From: Campylobacter sp.
GTDB lineage: Bacteria > Campylobacterota > Campylobacteria > Campylobacterales > Campylobacteraceae
NCBI GenBank assembly: GCA_024680445.1
Contig: JAILCJ010000190.1
Coordinates: 1-6,464 of the forward strand
Direction: 5' to 3'
Length of the DNA stretch: 6,464 bases
Positions 1-5,587 of this stretch are shown piece after piece; position 1 is the first letter of the stretch, and every line of letters starts with the position of its first letter. The notes beneath the pieces are model-generated. The model was not told the origin of the DNA and made no database searches. It was given only the letters and a program-made list of their open reading frames with translations. Both the position numbers and the translations under genes were made by a program.

Positions 1-232
1 TGTTAACATAAATTTCTCTTAATTCAGAACATTTATCATAAATAGTTTCATCAATATATCCTTTATCTATCAACAAATCTAATGTATTTTTATGTAAAAA
101 ACTGATTATATTTATTGACAACTCTTCAAATAATATGTATCTAAAATCATCTTCGTTTTTAGTCAAAATATTTGAACAACATTTTAATAATGTACTCTTA
201 AATAATTCATATCTTTCATCTACTGTTAACAT
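1..232 (-). CDS. Partial small protein, probable immunity protein of the adjacent toxin (runs off left edge)
   Basis: The frame stays open from its start to the left edge, giving 77 visible codons with the 3' end missing. The protein is acidic, rich in Leu/Ile/Glu/Asp and probably helical; it starts MLTVDERYELFKSTLL and ends in the window with KCSELREIYVN. I do not recognise the family. Role is inferred from position: it lies directly downstream of a toxin-like C-terminal domain on the same strand, where cognate immunity genes of CdiA/FHA-type polymorphic toxins sit. Start choice: a ribosome binding site AAAAAGGA lies at 248-241 and overlaps the toxin stop codon, which suggests translational coupling. 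An ATG at 238 would be only 2 nt from this site, whereas the ATG at 232 (two codons later) has 8 nt spacing, so 232 is preferred. No signal peptide is seen, consistent with a cytoplasmic protein. Confidence 0.65.
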   Translation of the reverse strand, partial: MLTVDERYELFKSTLLKCCSNILTKNEDDFRYILFEELSINIISFLHKNTLDLLIDKGYIDETIYDKCSELREIYVN

Positions 233-246
233 TATCATATTCCTTT

Positions 247-924
247 TTAATGAAAAATAATAGTAGCCTTATCGCCAGGCAGAGGAATATATGTATTTGG
301 ATTAACTACTTTTATCTTACCTGTAGCACCTGATGATATTACATAATAAGCCCCACCATGTTTTCCTCCGGTTGGGTGATAAAAAACAGAAATATCATCT
401 TTCATATATTTCCATCCATCCCCTTTACTACCGTAAGCTCCTTTCATCCATCCATCACCTAATACAGATTTCATTTCTTTTTCAGAGTATCCTACCATTC
501 TTGTAGGGCTACTCCATATATCTTCAATAGAATTCAACTTCCAACGAACATTTTTTTGATTATATTTGTTTATAAAATAATTATTCCAATCAGTTCCAGT
601 CATTGGACTGCGATTATCATATACAAAATAATTCCCGTTTTCTACCGCACTCGTCCCCCTTGGAGTATCCGCCTTAGTCTTTCCAGCCACATTTTTGGCG
701 GTTGATGTGGCACCATTCCCTAAATCCCCAACCGCACCTTGTTGATTCGATACTACATTTGTCGCACTATTTTTTATCTTGCCAGTATTGTTTATAAAAC
801 TATCATCGTATGCTTTATTTGCATTGCCTACATTTTTTGCGCCTTTGATAAGTGCATATGGTACAGCTATAGCTAAATCTACACTAAACCCAGCTGTAGT
901 ATCAGATAATTGCTTAAGGCTCAA
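247..924 (-). CDS. Orphan C-terminal toxin module of a polymorphic toxin / filamentous haemagglutinin-type exoprotein
   Basis: The 225-codon frame has two parts. Residues 1 to about 95 are low in complexity (Gly, Ala, Asn, Thr, Lys rich), like a pre-toxin or linker region of a large exoprotein. Residues about 96-225 form a compact domain with many aromatics: GDGWMKGAYGSKGDGWKYM (about 156-174), FYHPTGGKHGGAYYVISSG (about 181-199), TGKIKVV (201-207) and a PGDKATIIF tail. The paired H183/H189 with GG motifs could be active-site residues, but I cannot name the activity. No signal peptide or membrane segment of its own is seen. The predicted start is TTG at 924 with TAA immediately in front and no ribosome binding site, and the first four codons lie in the end of an IS remnant. 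It therefore looks like the 3' end of a formerly larger gene. A probable immunity gene follows 14 nt after the stop. Real coding origin is likely; expression as a separate protein is doubtful. Confidence 0.6.
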   Translation of the reverse strand: MSLKQLSDTTAGFSVDLAIAVPYALIKGAKNVGNANKAYDDSFINNTGKIKNSATNVVSNQQGAVGDLGNGATSTAKNVAGKTKADTPRGTSAVENGNYFVYDNRSPMTGTDWNNYFINKYNQKNVRWKLNSIEDIWSSPTRMVGYSEKEMKSVLGDGWMKGAYGSKGDGWKYMKDDISVFYHPTGGKHGGAYYVISSGATGKIKVVNPNTYIPLPGDKATIIFH

Positions 925-1236
925 TTAAAGTTAAGAGGATTTTCTCTTATCAATTTCAGTAAAATTTGATAGAGATTTTCCTTGTTGTTAAATCTAATTT
1001 CACACTCTTTTTTACTTTGTTTTACTTGTAACTTTTCAAGACGAAAAAGAAAATTTTCTCTTTTTATACCTTTGAATTTACTTAAGCGGTGCTTGGCATA
1101 GCCTCTTCTGCTCAAAGCAAAGTAAAAAATACTTCCTTGTGTCTGCACTCTGTGAGAAAATTTCACGAAATTTTTTTCTGAAATTCAAAGGAGTTACATA
1201 TATCTATTTTTCATCAGTACAATCATAGTTTTAAGC
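912..1236 (-). mobile_element. Possible extent of the IS1595-like remnant, with imperfect terminal inverted repeats
   Basis: Read inward from both sides of the transposase remnant, the sequences GCTTAAGGCTCAATT (912-926, plus strand) and GCTTAAAACTATGATT (1236-1221, minus strand) agree in GCTTAA, CT and ATT, about 11 positions. They may be the two IS ends, giving a dead element of about 325 bp. No 8-bp target duplication is visible: AGATAATT precedes and TACTTTGT follows. That points to recombination or deletion at one end rather than clean insertion. The repeat match is short and could be chance in AT-rich DNA. Confidence 0.4.
921..1214 (-). pseudogene. Internally deleted IS1595-family (ISXO2-like) transposase remnant
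   Basis: The C-terminal half contains YAKHRLSKFKGI, then KECEIRFNN, ENLYQILLKLIRENPLN and a TGA stop at 923-921. This matches the usual end of IS1595-family DDE transposases as I know it (FW.YAK.RL.KFNGI...HLKECEFRFN...LY..LLK). In the same frame upstream, an ATG at 1214 starts MKNRY and is followed by ISEKNF, resembling the family N-terminus (MKNRY..RS.ISE.KF), but TAA (1196-1194) and TGA (1187-1185) interrupt it. The helix-turn-helix region and catalytic core that should lie between are gone: about 97 codons remain against 200 or more in intact members. About ten extra residues seem inserted between FLFRL and KECE. An 81-codon stretch from a GTG at 1166 stays open, but has no ribosome binding site. 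Family assignment is from motif recall, not a search. Confidence 0.65.
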
Positions 1237-1311
1237 TACTTTGTTAGAGCTTAAGTTAAATTAAGTCTGTTAAAATATAAGATAAATTTTGAAATATAAA
1301 GATAAGAATTT

Positions 1312-1334
1312 AAAAAAGCCCCAAAACGGGGCTT
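1312..1334 (-). terminator. Factor-independent terminator of rpmI-rplT
   Basis: A perfect 7-bp stem AAGCCCC/GGGGCTT (1316-1322 and 1328-1334) encloses a 5-nt loop. On the minus strand it begins 6 nt after the rplT stop codon and runs into TTTTTTAAATT. This is a typical GC stem plus T tract, and it insulates the operon from the IS/toxin region downstream. Confidence 0.9.
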
Positions 1335-1340
1335 AAAAGA

Positions 1341-1697
1341 TTATTTTAAAGCTTTTTTTGCTTGTTTTGCAAGTGCCGCAAATGCGTTCGCGTCATTCAT
1401 TGCCAAATCAGCTAGAATTTTTCTATCAAGCTCGATTTTTGCTTTTTTAAGACCGTTCATAAATCTTGAATAGCTTATATCGTTGATTCTGCACGCTGCA
1501 TTTATGCGGATTATCCACAAGCGGCGGAAATCACGTTTTTTCTGACGGCGGTCACGATAAGCATAAACTAAACTTCTTTCTAGTTGCTCTTTGGCTTTTC
1601 TAAAATGTCTGTGTCTTGCACTGAAAAATCCACGTGCGAGTTTGAGAACTTTTTTATGGCGTCTTCTTCTAACTACGCCTGTTTTTACTCTTGCCAT
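1341..1697 (-). CDS. rplT: 50S ribosomal protein L20
   Basis: The gene encodes 118 residues, the same length as E. coli L20, and aligns throughout from memory: [16 protein letters not shown] at the N-terminus, [18 protein letters not shown] (about 46-63), [20 protein letters not shown] and DRKILADLA near the C-terminus. The very basic N-terminal extension is the part that threads into 23S rRNA during early assembly of the large subunit; the globular C-terminal domain is the RNA-binding part that in other bacteria also represses the protein's own mRNA. ATG at 1697 follows an AAAGGA site (1708-1703) with 5 nt spacing. It is the second gene after rpmI, separated by a 97-nt gap that is long for this pair and contains hairpins. 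A terminator follows directly. Confidence 0.98.
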   Translation of the reverse strand: MARVKTGVVRRRRHKKVLKLARGFFSARHRHFRKAKEQLERSLVYAYRDRRQKKRDFRRLWIIRINAACRINDISYSRFMNGLKKAKIELDRKILADLAMNDANAFAALAKQAKKALK

Positions 1698-1719
1698 ATT
1701 TATCCTTTACAAATTGGCG

Positions 1720-1778
1720 TCCGATTTCGGATCTTTCCCTGAAATAGGGGAGTTTTGAATGACTTTGTGTCAAAAACT
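1720..1778 (-). promoter_or_regulatory. Three consecutive hairpins between rpmI and rplT, possible L20 control site
   Basis: In transcript order (minus strand) the spacer can fold into three hairpins. (1) 1778-1751: an outer 6-bp helix AGUUUU/AAAACU, a one-sided 3-nt bulge and an inner UGAC/GUCA helix with a 5-nt loop. (2) About 1751-1736: a short CCC/GGG-centred hairpin with alternative registers. (3) 1731-1720: UCCG/CGGA with a tetraloop. The rplT ribosome binding site follows 12 nt later. L20 is known in E. coli and Bacillus to repress its own mRNA by binding structures that mimic its 23S rRNA site. That these hairpins do so is inference. Confidence 0.4.
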
Positions 1779-1794
1779 TTTGCTTAGCTTGGCG

Positions 1795-1986
1795 TTATAC
1801 ACCTAGCATTTTTTTAACCGCTGCGACATTTGTGCTATCAACATAATGTGGACCACGCAAATTTCTTTTACGCTCGGCAGATTTTTTAGTCAAGATATGG
1901 CTTCTAAAAGCAGAGCCTCGTTTTATCTTGTTTTTGCCTACCTTAAAGCGTTTAGCAGCACCGCGAAGGGTTTTCATCTTTGGCAT
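1795..1986 (-). CDS. rpmI: 50S ribosomal protein L35
   Basis: The gene encodes 63 residues, close to the usual 64-65 of the family. The signature [16 protein letters not shown] at the N-terminus, then [23 protein letters not shown] and a final AAVKKMLGV are diagnostic of L35, a small basic protein buried in the large ribosomal subunit. ATG at 1986 follows AAAGGA (1997-1992) with 5 nt spacing. It is the first gene of a two-gene operon with rplT. In many bacteria infC precedes this pair, but here the gene has its own promoter and no infC lies in front, an arrangement I associate with Campylobacter. A perfect inverted repeat lies in its 5' untranslated region. Confidence 0.97.
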   Translation of the reverse strand: MPKMKTLRGAAKRFKVGKNKIKRGSAFRSHILTKKSAERKRNLRGPHYVDSTNVAAVKKMLGV

Positions 1987-2007
1987 GCTAATCCTTTTTT
2001 TGGTTTG

Positions 2008-2022
2008 TTACGAAAATCGTAA
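2008..2022 (-). repeat. Perfect inverted repeat at the start of the rpmI transcript
   Basis: TTACGA-AAA-TCGTAA is a perfect 6-bp palindrome with a 3-nt centre. It begins 7 nt downstream of the rpmI -10 box, so it sits at or just after the expected transcription start. It could be a 5'-end hairpin that stabilises the mRNA or an operator for a repressor. Nothing in the sequence decides between these. Confidence 0.5.
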
Positions 2023-2029
2023 GTTGTGG

Positions 2030-2035
2030 ATTATA
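2030..2035 (-). promoter_or_regulatory. -10 box of the rpmI-rplT promoter
   Basis: The minus strand reads GGGTATAATCC, a consensus TATAAT, 44 nt from the rpmI start codon. Upstream the strand is rich in T (2040-2075) and shows no clear TTGACA, which is the usual layout of vegetative (sigma-70) promoters in Campylobacter. Transcription would begin near 2022-2024, giving a leader of about 36 nt. Confidence 0.8.
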
Positions 2036-2140
2036 CCCAAAACATTCTTAAAATAAATGAAATTTAAAAGATAGTGTTACTTTTTTGCTAAAAATCCCAA
2101 AATTTTCGTGCTTTTTCTTTACAAATTTTATAAAAATTAC

Positions 2141-2146
2141 TAAAAT
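2141..2146 (+). promoter_or_regulatory. Candidate -10 box of the metE operon promoter
   Basis: TAAAAT follows a T-rich stretch (2110-2131, with CTTTTTCTTT) and no TTGACA-like -35, in the Campylobacter style. Transcription would start near 2152-2154, about 255 nt before metE and about 30 nt before a short open frame with a good ribosome binding site. A later alternative is TATTAT at 2303-2308, which would give a leader of only about 95 nt. The upstream one is preferred for its T-rich context and because it would serve the short frame. Confidence 0.5.
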
Positions 2147-2181
2147 ACTAAGCAAATTTCACAAAATTTCAAGGATTTTTT

Positions 2182-2214
2182 ATGCATCATCCCATGCAAA
2201 GACATTTTAAATGA
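2182..2214 (+). CDS. Possible 10-residue leader peptide upstream of metE
   Basis: ATG at 2182 lies 6 nt after AAGGA (2171-2175), as good a translation signal as that of metE. The frame reads MHHPMQRHFK and stops at TGA 2212-2214. Two of ten codons are Met (including the start) and three are His. If real, it could be a translated leader that senses methionine or histidine charging, or simply occupies ribosomes on the metE leader. Its TGA overlaps a second ATG (ATGA at 2211-2214). Being this short, it could be chance; the ribosome binding site and the promoter just in front are the main support. Confidence 0.35.
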   Translation: MHHPMQRHFK

Positions 2215-2270
2215 TAGCAAAATTACACTTTACTCACCAAAATTTATTTCTTGCATGCATATTGATCTGA
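2211..2270 (+). CDS. Possible second short open frame in the metE leader, overlapping the first
   Basis: This 19-codon frame (MIAKLHFTHQNLFLACILI, stop 2268-2270) starts in an ATGA overlap with the preceding 10-codon frame, so its translation could be coupled. It has no ribosome binding site of its own. No family is recognised. A frame this short is easily random, so the overlap is the only positive sign. Confidence 0.15.
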   Translation: MIAKLHFTHQNLFLACILI

Positions 2271-2289
2271 TAAAACTCACAGCCCACTT

Positions 2290-2345
2290 GATAGGCAACG
2301 AATATTATAAATTTCATTTCTCGCTTCGCAAAAGCGGTTGTCATC
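2290..2345 (+). promoter_or_regulatory. Composite stem-loop in the metE 5' leader
   Basis: An outer helix pairs GAU-GGCAAC (2290-2292 and 2294-2299, A2293 bulged) with GUUGUC-AUC (2337-2345), nine pairs with one G-U. Inside it, immediately next to the 3' strand, a 5-bp hairpin CGCUU/AAGCG (2322-2326, 2332-2336) has a 5-nt loop. The two helices would stack. No T tract follows, so this is not a simple terminator. It lies 63 nt before the metE start. It could be a regulatory RNA element, but it does not match a riboswitch class I know. Confidence 0.35.
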
Positions 2346-2408
2346 CACCTTATCTTAGCTAAAATTTCATAGCATTTTCACATAAATTTTTAAAAAAAGG
2401 ATATAAAA

Positions 2409-4679
2409 ATGATAAAAAGTTATATAACTGGTTTTCCACGAATAGGCGAAAAGCGTGAGTTAAAACGCGCCCTTGAAGGACTTTGGAGCAAAAAAGAAGG
2501 CTTTGACGAAAAACACCTTGATGAAGTTGCAAAAAGCTTGCGATCTCGTCACTGGGAGTATCAAAAAAATGTAAATATCGACCTTATTTCTAGCAATGAT
2601 TTTTCACTTTATGATCTTATGCTTGATACTATTTATATGTTAGGCTGCATCCCAACGAGATTTACAGAGGGTGCGGGCAAGGATTTGTATTTTTCTATGG
2701 CTCGTGGCAAAAAAAGTGCCGTGGCTATGGAGATGACAAAATGGTTTAACACAAACTACCATTATATCGTGCCTGAATTAAACGCTCAAAGCAAATTTTT
2801 ACTAAATTCCAAAAAAGTTTTGGACGAATACAACGAAGCCAAGGCACAGGGTTTAAAAACTAAGATAAATTTGATAGGACCTATCACCTTTTTGGCTTTA
2901 TCAAAAACCACAGATAACAGCGACGCTATGGCACATCTTGATGCCGTTGTTGGCGAATACAAAAAACTTCTTGAACAAATTTCAAAGCTTGATGATGAAG
3001 TTTTTGTTCAGTTTGATGAGCCGATTTTTGTTACAGATAAAGGCGATTTGCTTAGTGGCAAGATAAAAGCCGTTTATGACCTGCTTTGCGGTGTTAGTGA
3101 TAATATAAAAATTATTTTTATGACTTATTTTGAACATGCTTTAAAAGCGGTCGATGAGGTCGTAAAAACTAAAATTTACGGCATGGGACTTGACTTTGTT
3201 CACGGCGAGAAAAATATTAAAGCCTTAGATGTGCTTGCAAAAAGTGATGTAGTGCTATTTGCGGGAGTTGTAAATGGTAGAAATGTTTGGAAAAGCGATA
3301 TAGACAAAAAAGTTGAATTTGTAAAAGACATACAAAAAGCCCTTGGTGGCAAGGATTTTTATGTAGGTTCAAGTTGTTCGCTACTTCATGTGCCTTTTAC
3401 TTTGAAATACGAAGAAAAAATCAATCCAGAAGTCAAAAACTGGTTAAGTTTTGCGGTTGAAAAACTAAGTGAAATTTCGCTTATCACGGCCTTGGCAAAT
3501 GGTAAAGCACTTTGCGAACAAGGACAAAAAATTTATGAGCAAAATAAAAATAGTGCAAATTCTCGCTTAAAATCTGAACTTATCCATGATAAAAATGTTG
3601 CAAAAAGAATAAGTGAGCTAAACAAATTTGAACGTGAAATGAAATTTGAAGAGCGTATCAAAATTCAGCATGAAGCCTTAAATTATGGCATTTTACCGAC
3701 TACAACCATAGGCTCTTTCCCACAAACTACCCAACTTCGTGTCCTTCGCCAAAATTTCAAAAAAGGCGAAATCGATGAGCAAAGCTATGAAGTAGGCATA
3801 AAAAAATATATCGATGAGTGCGTGCAATTTCAAGAAAATATCGGTCTTGATGTGCTAGTTCACGGAGAGCCAGAAAGAAATGATATGGTTGAGTATTTTG
3901 GCGAGCAGATCAAGGGCTATGCATTTAGCGAAAACGGCTGGGTGCAAAGCTATGGCAGTCGTTGTGTCAAACCGCCACTTCTTTTTGGAGATGTAAGCCG
4001 TCCAAAAGCAATGACGGTAAAATGGATAACTTACGCTCAAAGCAAAACCAAAAAAATCATGAAAGGTATGCTAACAGGGCCTATTACTATCTTAAACTGG
4101 TCTTTTGTGCGTGATGATAAGCCAAGAGATGAGATAGCTAAACAATTAGCCCTTTGCATAAATGACGAAATTGCTGATTTGCAAAATGCAGGTATAAAAA
4201 TCATACAAGTTGATGAAGCCGCATTTAAAGAAGGCTATCCGCTACGCAAAGAAAACATAGCTGCTTATGAAAAATTCTCGGTTGATTGCTTTAAACTTAG
4301 CGTCAGTTCAGCATTGCCACAAACACAAATTCACACCCATATGTGTTATTCGGAATTTAACGATATCATCAAAACTATCGAAGCCATGGACGCTGATGTG
4401 ATATCGATAGAAACAGCAAGAAGTGGCAATGAACTTCTTAAAATTTTCAAATCAGTTGGTTACAAACAAGAAGTAGGACCGGGCATTTATGATATCCATA
4501 GTCCGCGTGTGCCAGAGGTTGATGAAATGGTTGCACAGATACGAGCCTTGCTTGAAGTTTTGCCAAAAGAGCAACTTTGGATAAATCCTGATTGTGGTTT
4601 AAAAACTCGTAAATGGGAAGAAGTCGAGCCAAGCCTTAAAAATTTAGTCGAAGCCGTTAAAATCGCACGATCACTTTAA
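2409..4679 (+). CDS. metE: Cobalamin-independent methionine synthase
   Basis: MetE transfers the methyl group of 5-methyltetrahydrofolate (polyglutamyl) to homocysteine in the cytoplasm, the last step of methionine synthesis. It is 756 residues long, against 753 in E. coli. The N-terminal domain (about 1-330) starts with ITGFPRIGEKRELKRALE. The catalytic C-terminal barrel (about 425-756) has IGSFPQT (434-440). All zinc ligands are present at a constant +3 offset from E. coli: H644 and C646 in HTHMC, E668 in SIETARSG, and C729 in NPDCGLKTRKW. The catalytic D602 (QVDEAAF) and H697 (YDIHSPR) are also kept, so the enzyme should be active. ATG at 2409 follows AAGGA (2397-2401) with 7 nt spacing. 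The stop overlaps the next start as TAATG, coupling it to the MetF-like gene. Its long leader with a short frame and stem-loop suggests post-transcriptional control. Confidence 0.98.
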   Translation: MIKSYITGFPRIGEKRELKRALEGLWSKKEGFDEKHLDEVAKSLRSRHWEYQKNVNIDLISSNDFSLYDLMLDTIYMLGCIPTRFTEGAGKDLYFSMARGKKSAVAMEMTKWFNTNYHYIVPELNAQSKFLLNSKKVLDEYNEAKAQGLKTKINLIGPITFLALSKTTDNSDAMAHLDAVVGEYKKLLEQISKLDDEVFVQFDEPIFVTDKGDLLSGKIKAVYDLLCGVSDNIKIIFMTYFEHALKAVDEVVKTKIYGMGLDFVHGEKNIKALDVLAKSDVVLFAGVVNGRNVWKSDIDKKVEFVKDIQKALGGKDFYVGSSCSLLHVPFTLKYEEKINPEVKNWLSFAVEKLSEISLITALANGKALCEQGQKIYEQNKNSANSRLKSELIHDKNVAKRISELNKFEREMKFEERIKIQHEALNYGILPTTTIGSFPQTTQLRVLRQNFKKGEIDEQSYEVGIKKYIDECVQFQENIGLDVLVHGEPERNDMVEYFGEQIKGYAFSENGWVQSYGSRCVKPPLLFGDVSRPKAMTVKWITYAQSKTKKIMKGMLTGPITILNWSFVRDDKPRDEIAKQLALCINDEIADLQNAGIKIIQVDEAAFKEGYPLRKENIAAYEKFSVDCFKLSVSSALPQTQIHTHMCYSEFNDIIKTIEAMDADVISIETARSGNELLKIFKSVGYKQEVGPGIYDIHSPRVPEVDEMVAQIRALLEVLPKEQLWINPDCGLKTRKWEEVEPSLKNLVEAVKIARSL

Positions 4680-5560
4680 TGTTAAAAGACAGAATTTTAA
4701 ACAAAGAAAAAGGGCTAGTTTTATACGCCTTAACTCCGCCGAAGGCTGATTTTAAAGAAGAAAAACTTCTTGAAATTTCAGCCCGTTGGCAGGATCGTAT
4801 AAATGATATAAACGCCGATGGTTTGGTGCTTTATGAAGTGCAAGACGAAAGCGAAAGAAACGAAAGCGAAAGAACATTTGAATTTTCTAGCACCCTTACG
4901 CCAAATGCTTACTACAACCGCTATCTCGGCGTAAAAACTCCGGGAATTTTTTACCGCGTTGTTGGGGCTTATAGCGAGGATAGCCTCGAAAGAGCTTTGA
5001 GCACCCAAGCGAGTGATATAAATGTTTTTGTCGGCAAGACCAGCCACTCACAAAATGTAAAAATAACACTAAAACAAGCTTATGAAATCGCTAAAAGGCA
5101 TGAAAATTTGTGCCTTGGCGGAATTTGCATACCAGAAAGACACGCTAAAAAGGGCAATGAGCCAGAGATGATGAAGGAAAAAATTGCACAGGGGGTTAAA
5201 TTTTTTGTTTCTCAGGCGATATTTGACAAGGATAAAGCCATAAGCTTTTTAGATGCGTGTGCTAAGGCAAGGATAGATGTGCCGATTTTCTTGACTTTTA
5301 GCACGGCTGGAAATGAAAAAACGCTTGAATTTATAAAATGGCTTGGTGTTAGTGTGCCAAAAGAGGTGCAAGATAGGCTCGAAAGTAGCGAGGATTATCT
5401 GCAAAGTTCGTGTAAAATCATCAAAGAGATTTACGCGCAGCTTAAAGATTTTGGCGACAAAAATGGCTTAAATTTGAGTGTAAATATCGAAAGCGTAATG
5501 GCAAAAAGGGCTGAAATTTTAGCAAGTTTAGAGCTTACAAAAGAACTAAAAAGAGGTTAA
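4679..5560 (+). CDS. Divergent MetF-like protein (methylenetetrahydrofolate reductase superfamily)
   Basis: The protein has 293 residues, the usual length of bacterial MetF (E. coli 296), which reduces methylene- to methyl-tetrahydrofolate, the methyl donor used by MetE. Its start overlaps the metE stop (TAATG), so a joint role is likely and many pipelines would call it metF. However, key MetF signatures differ. LYALTPP (15-21) replaces SFEFFPP, so the catalytic Glu28 of E. coli is Ala17. FVGK (117-120) replaces LRGD, so the flavin-contacting Asp120 is Lys120. The stretches GGICIPERHAKKG (147-159), KFFVSQAIFD (174-183, retaining the Q of the usual TQFFFD) and KTLEFIKWLGVSVP (214-227) fit a distinct subfamily that is also annotated as MTHFR. 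It may use other residues, or have another folate- or flavin-linked role. A 15-bp in-frame tandem repeat encodes ESERN-ESERT (58-67). No signal peptide is seen. Confidence 0.8.
   Translation: MLKDRILNKEKGLVLYALTPPKADFKEEKLLEISARWQDRINDINADGLVLYEVQDESERNESERTFEFSSTLTPNAYYNRYLGVKTPGIFYRVVGAYSEDSLERALSTQASDINVFVGKTSHSQNVKITLKQAYEIAKRHENLCLGGICIPERHAKKGNEPEMMKEKIAQGVKFFVSQAIFDKDKAISFLDACAKARIDVPIFLTFSTAGNEKTLEFIKWLGVSVPKEVQDRLESSEDYLQSSCKIIKEIYAQLKDFGDKNGLNLSVNIESVMAKRAEILASLELTKELKRG
4846..4875 (+). repeat. 15-bp tandem duplication inside the MetF-like gene
   Basis: CGAAAGCGAAAGAAA is followed directly by CGAAAGCGAAAGAAC, two 15-bp units differing at the last base. Each unit itself contains CGAAAG twice. 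The reading frame is kept, giving ESERN and ESERT. It could be a slippage-prone site that changes length in steps of five residues. Confidence 0.8.
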
Positions 5561-5562
5561 AA

Positions 5563-5587
5563 TTTCAAAGTTTGCTTGCAAATTTTT
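5563..5587 (+). terminator. Weak candidate terminator after the metE operon
   Basis: Just after the MetF-like stop codon, TTTG/CAAA (5571-5574 and 5579-5582) with a CTTG loop is followed by TTTTT (5583-5587). An alternative, longer AT-only pairing joins AAAATTT (5559-5565) to AAATTTT (5580-5586). The stem is short and poor in GC, so transcription may well read through towards the YceI-family gene. Confidence 0.3.

Noticed and set aside
1231..1254. TTAAGCT/AGCTTAA hairpin with a 10-nt loop as a terminator
   Set aside because: No T tract follows on either strand; it more probably reflects IS-end sequence.
1221..1300. Promoter-like TTAAAAT/TATATT words in the rplT-downstream gap
   Set aside because: The words are common in AT-rich DNA, and on the plus strand they would fire into the rplT terminator and the opposing operon with no gene to serve.
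2281..2345. Cobalamin or SAM riboswitch in front of metE
   Set aside because: The conserved B12-box and SAM-I core sequences are not present; only generic helices are seen.
3855..4040. Open frames antisense to metE (also 4447-4632)
   Set aside because: Both lie opposite conserved catalytic-domain codons of metE and show no independent coding features.
4778..5047. Open frame antisense to the MetF-like gene
   Set aside because: It lies wholly inside a well-supported coding gene, no family is recognised, and there are no convincing start signals.
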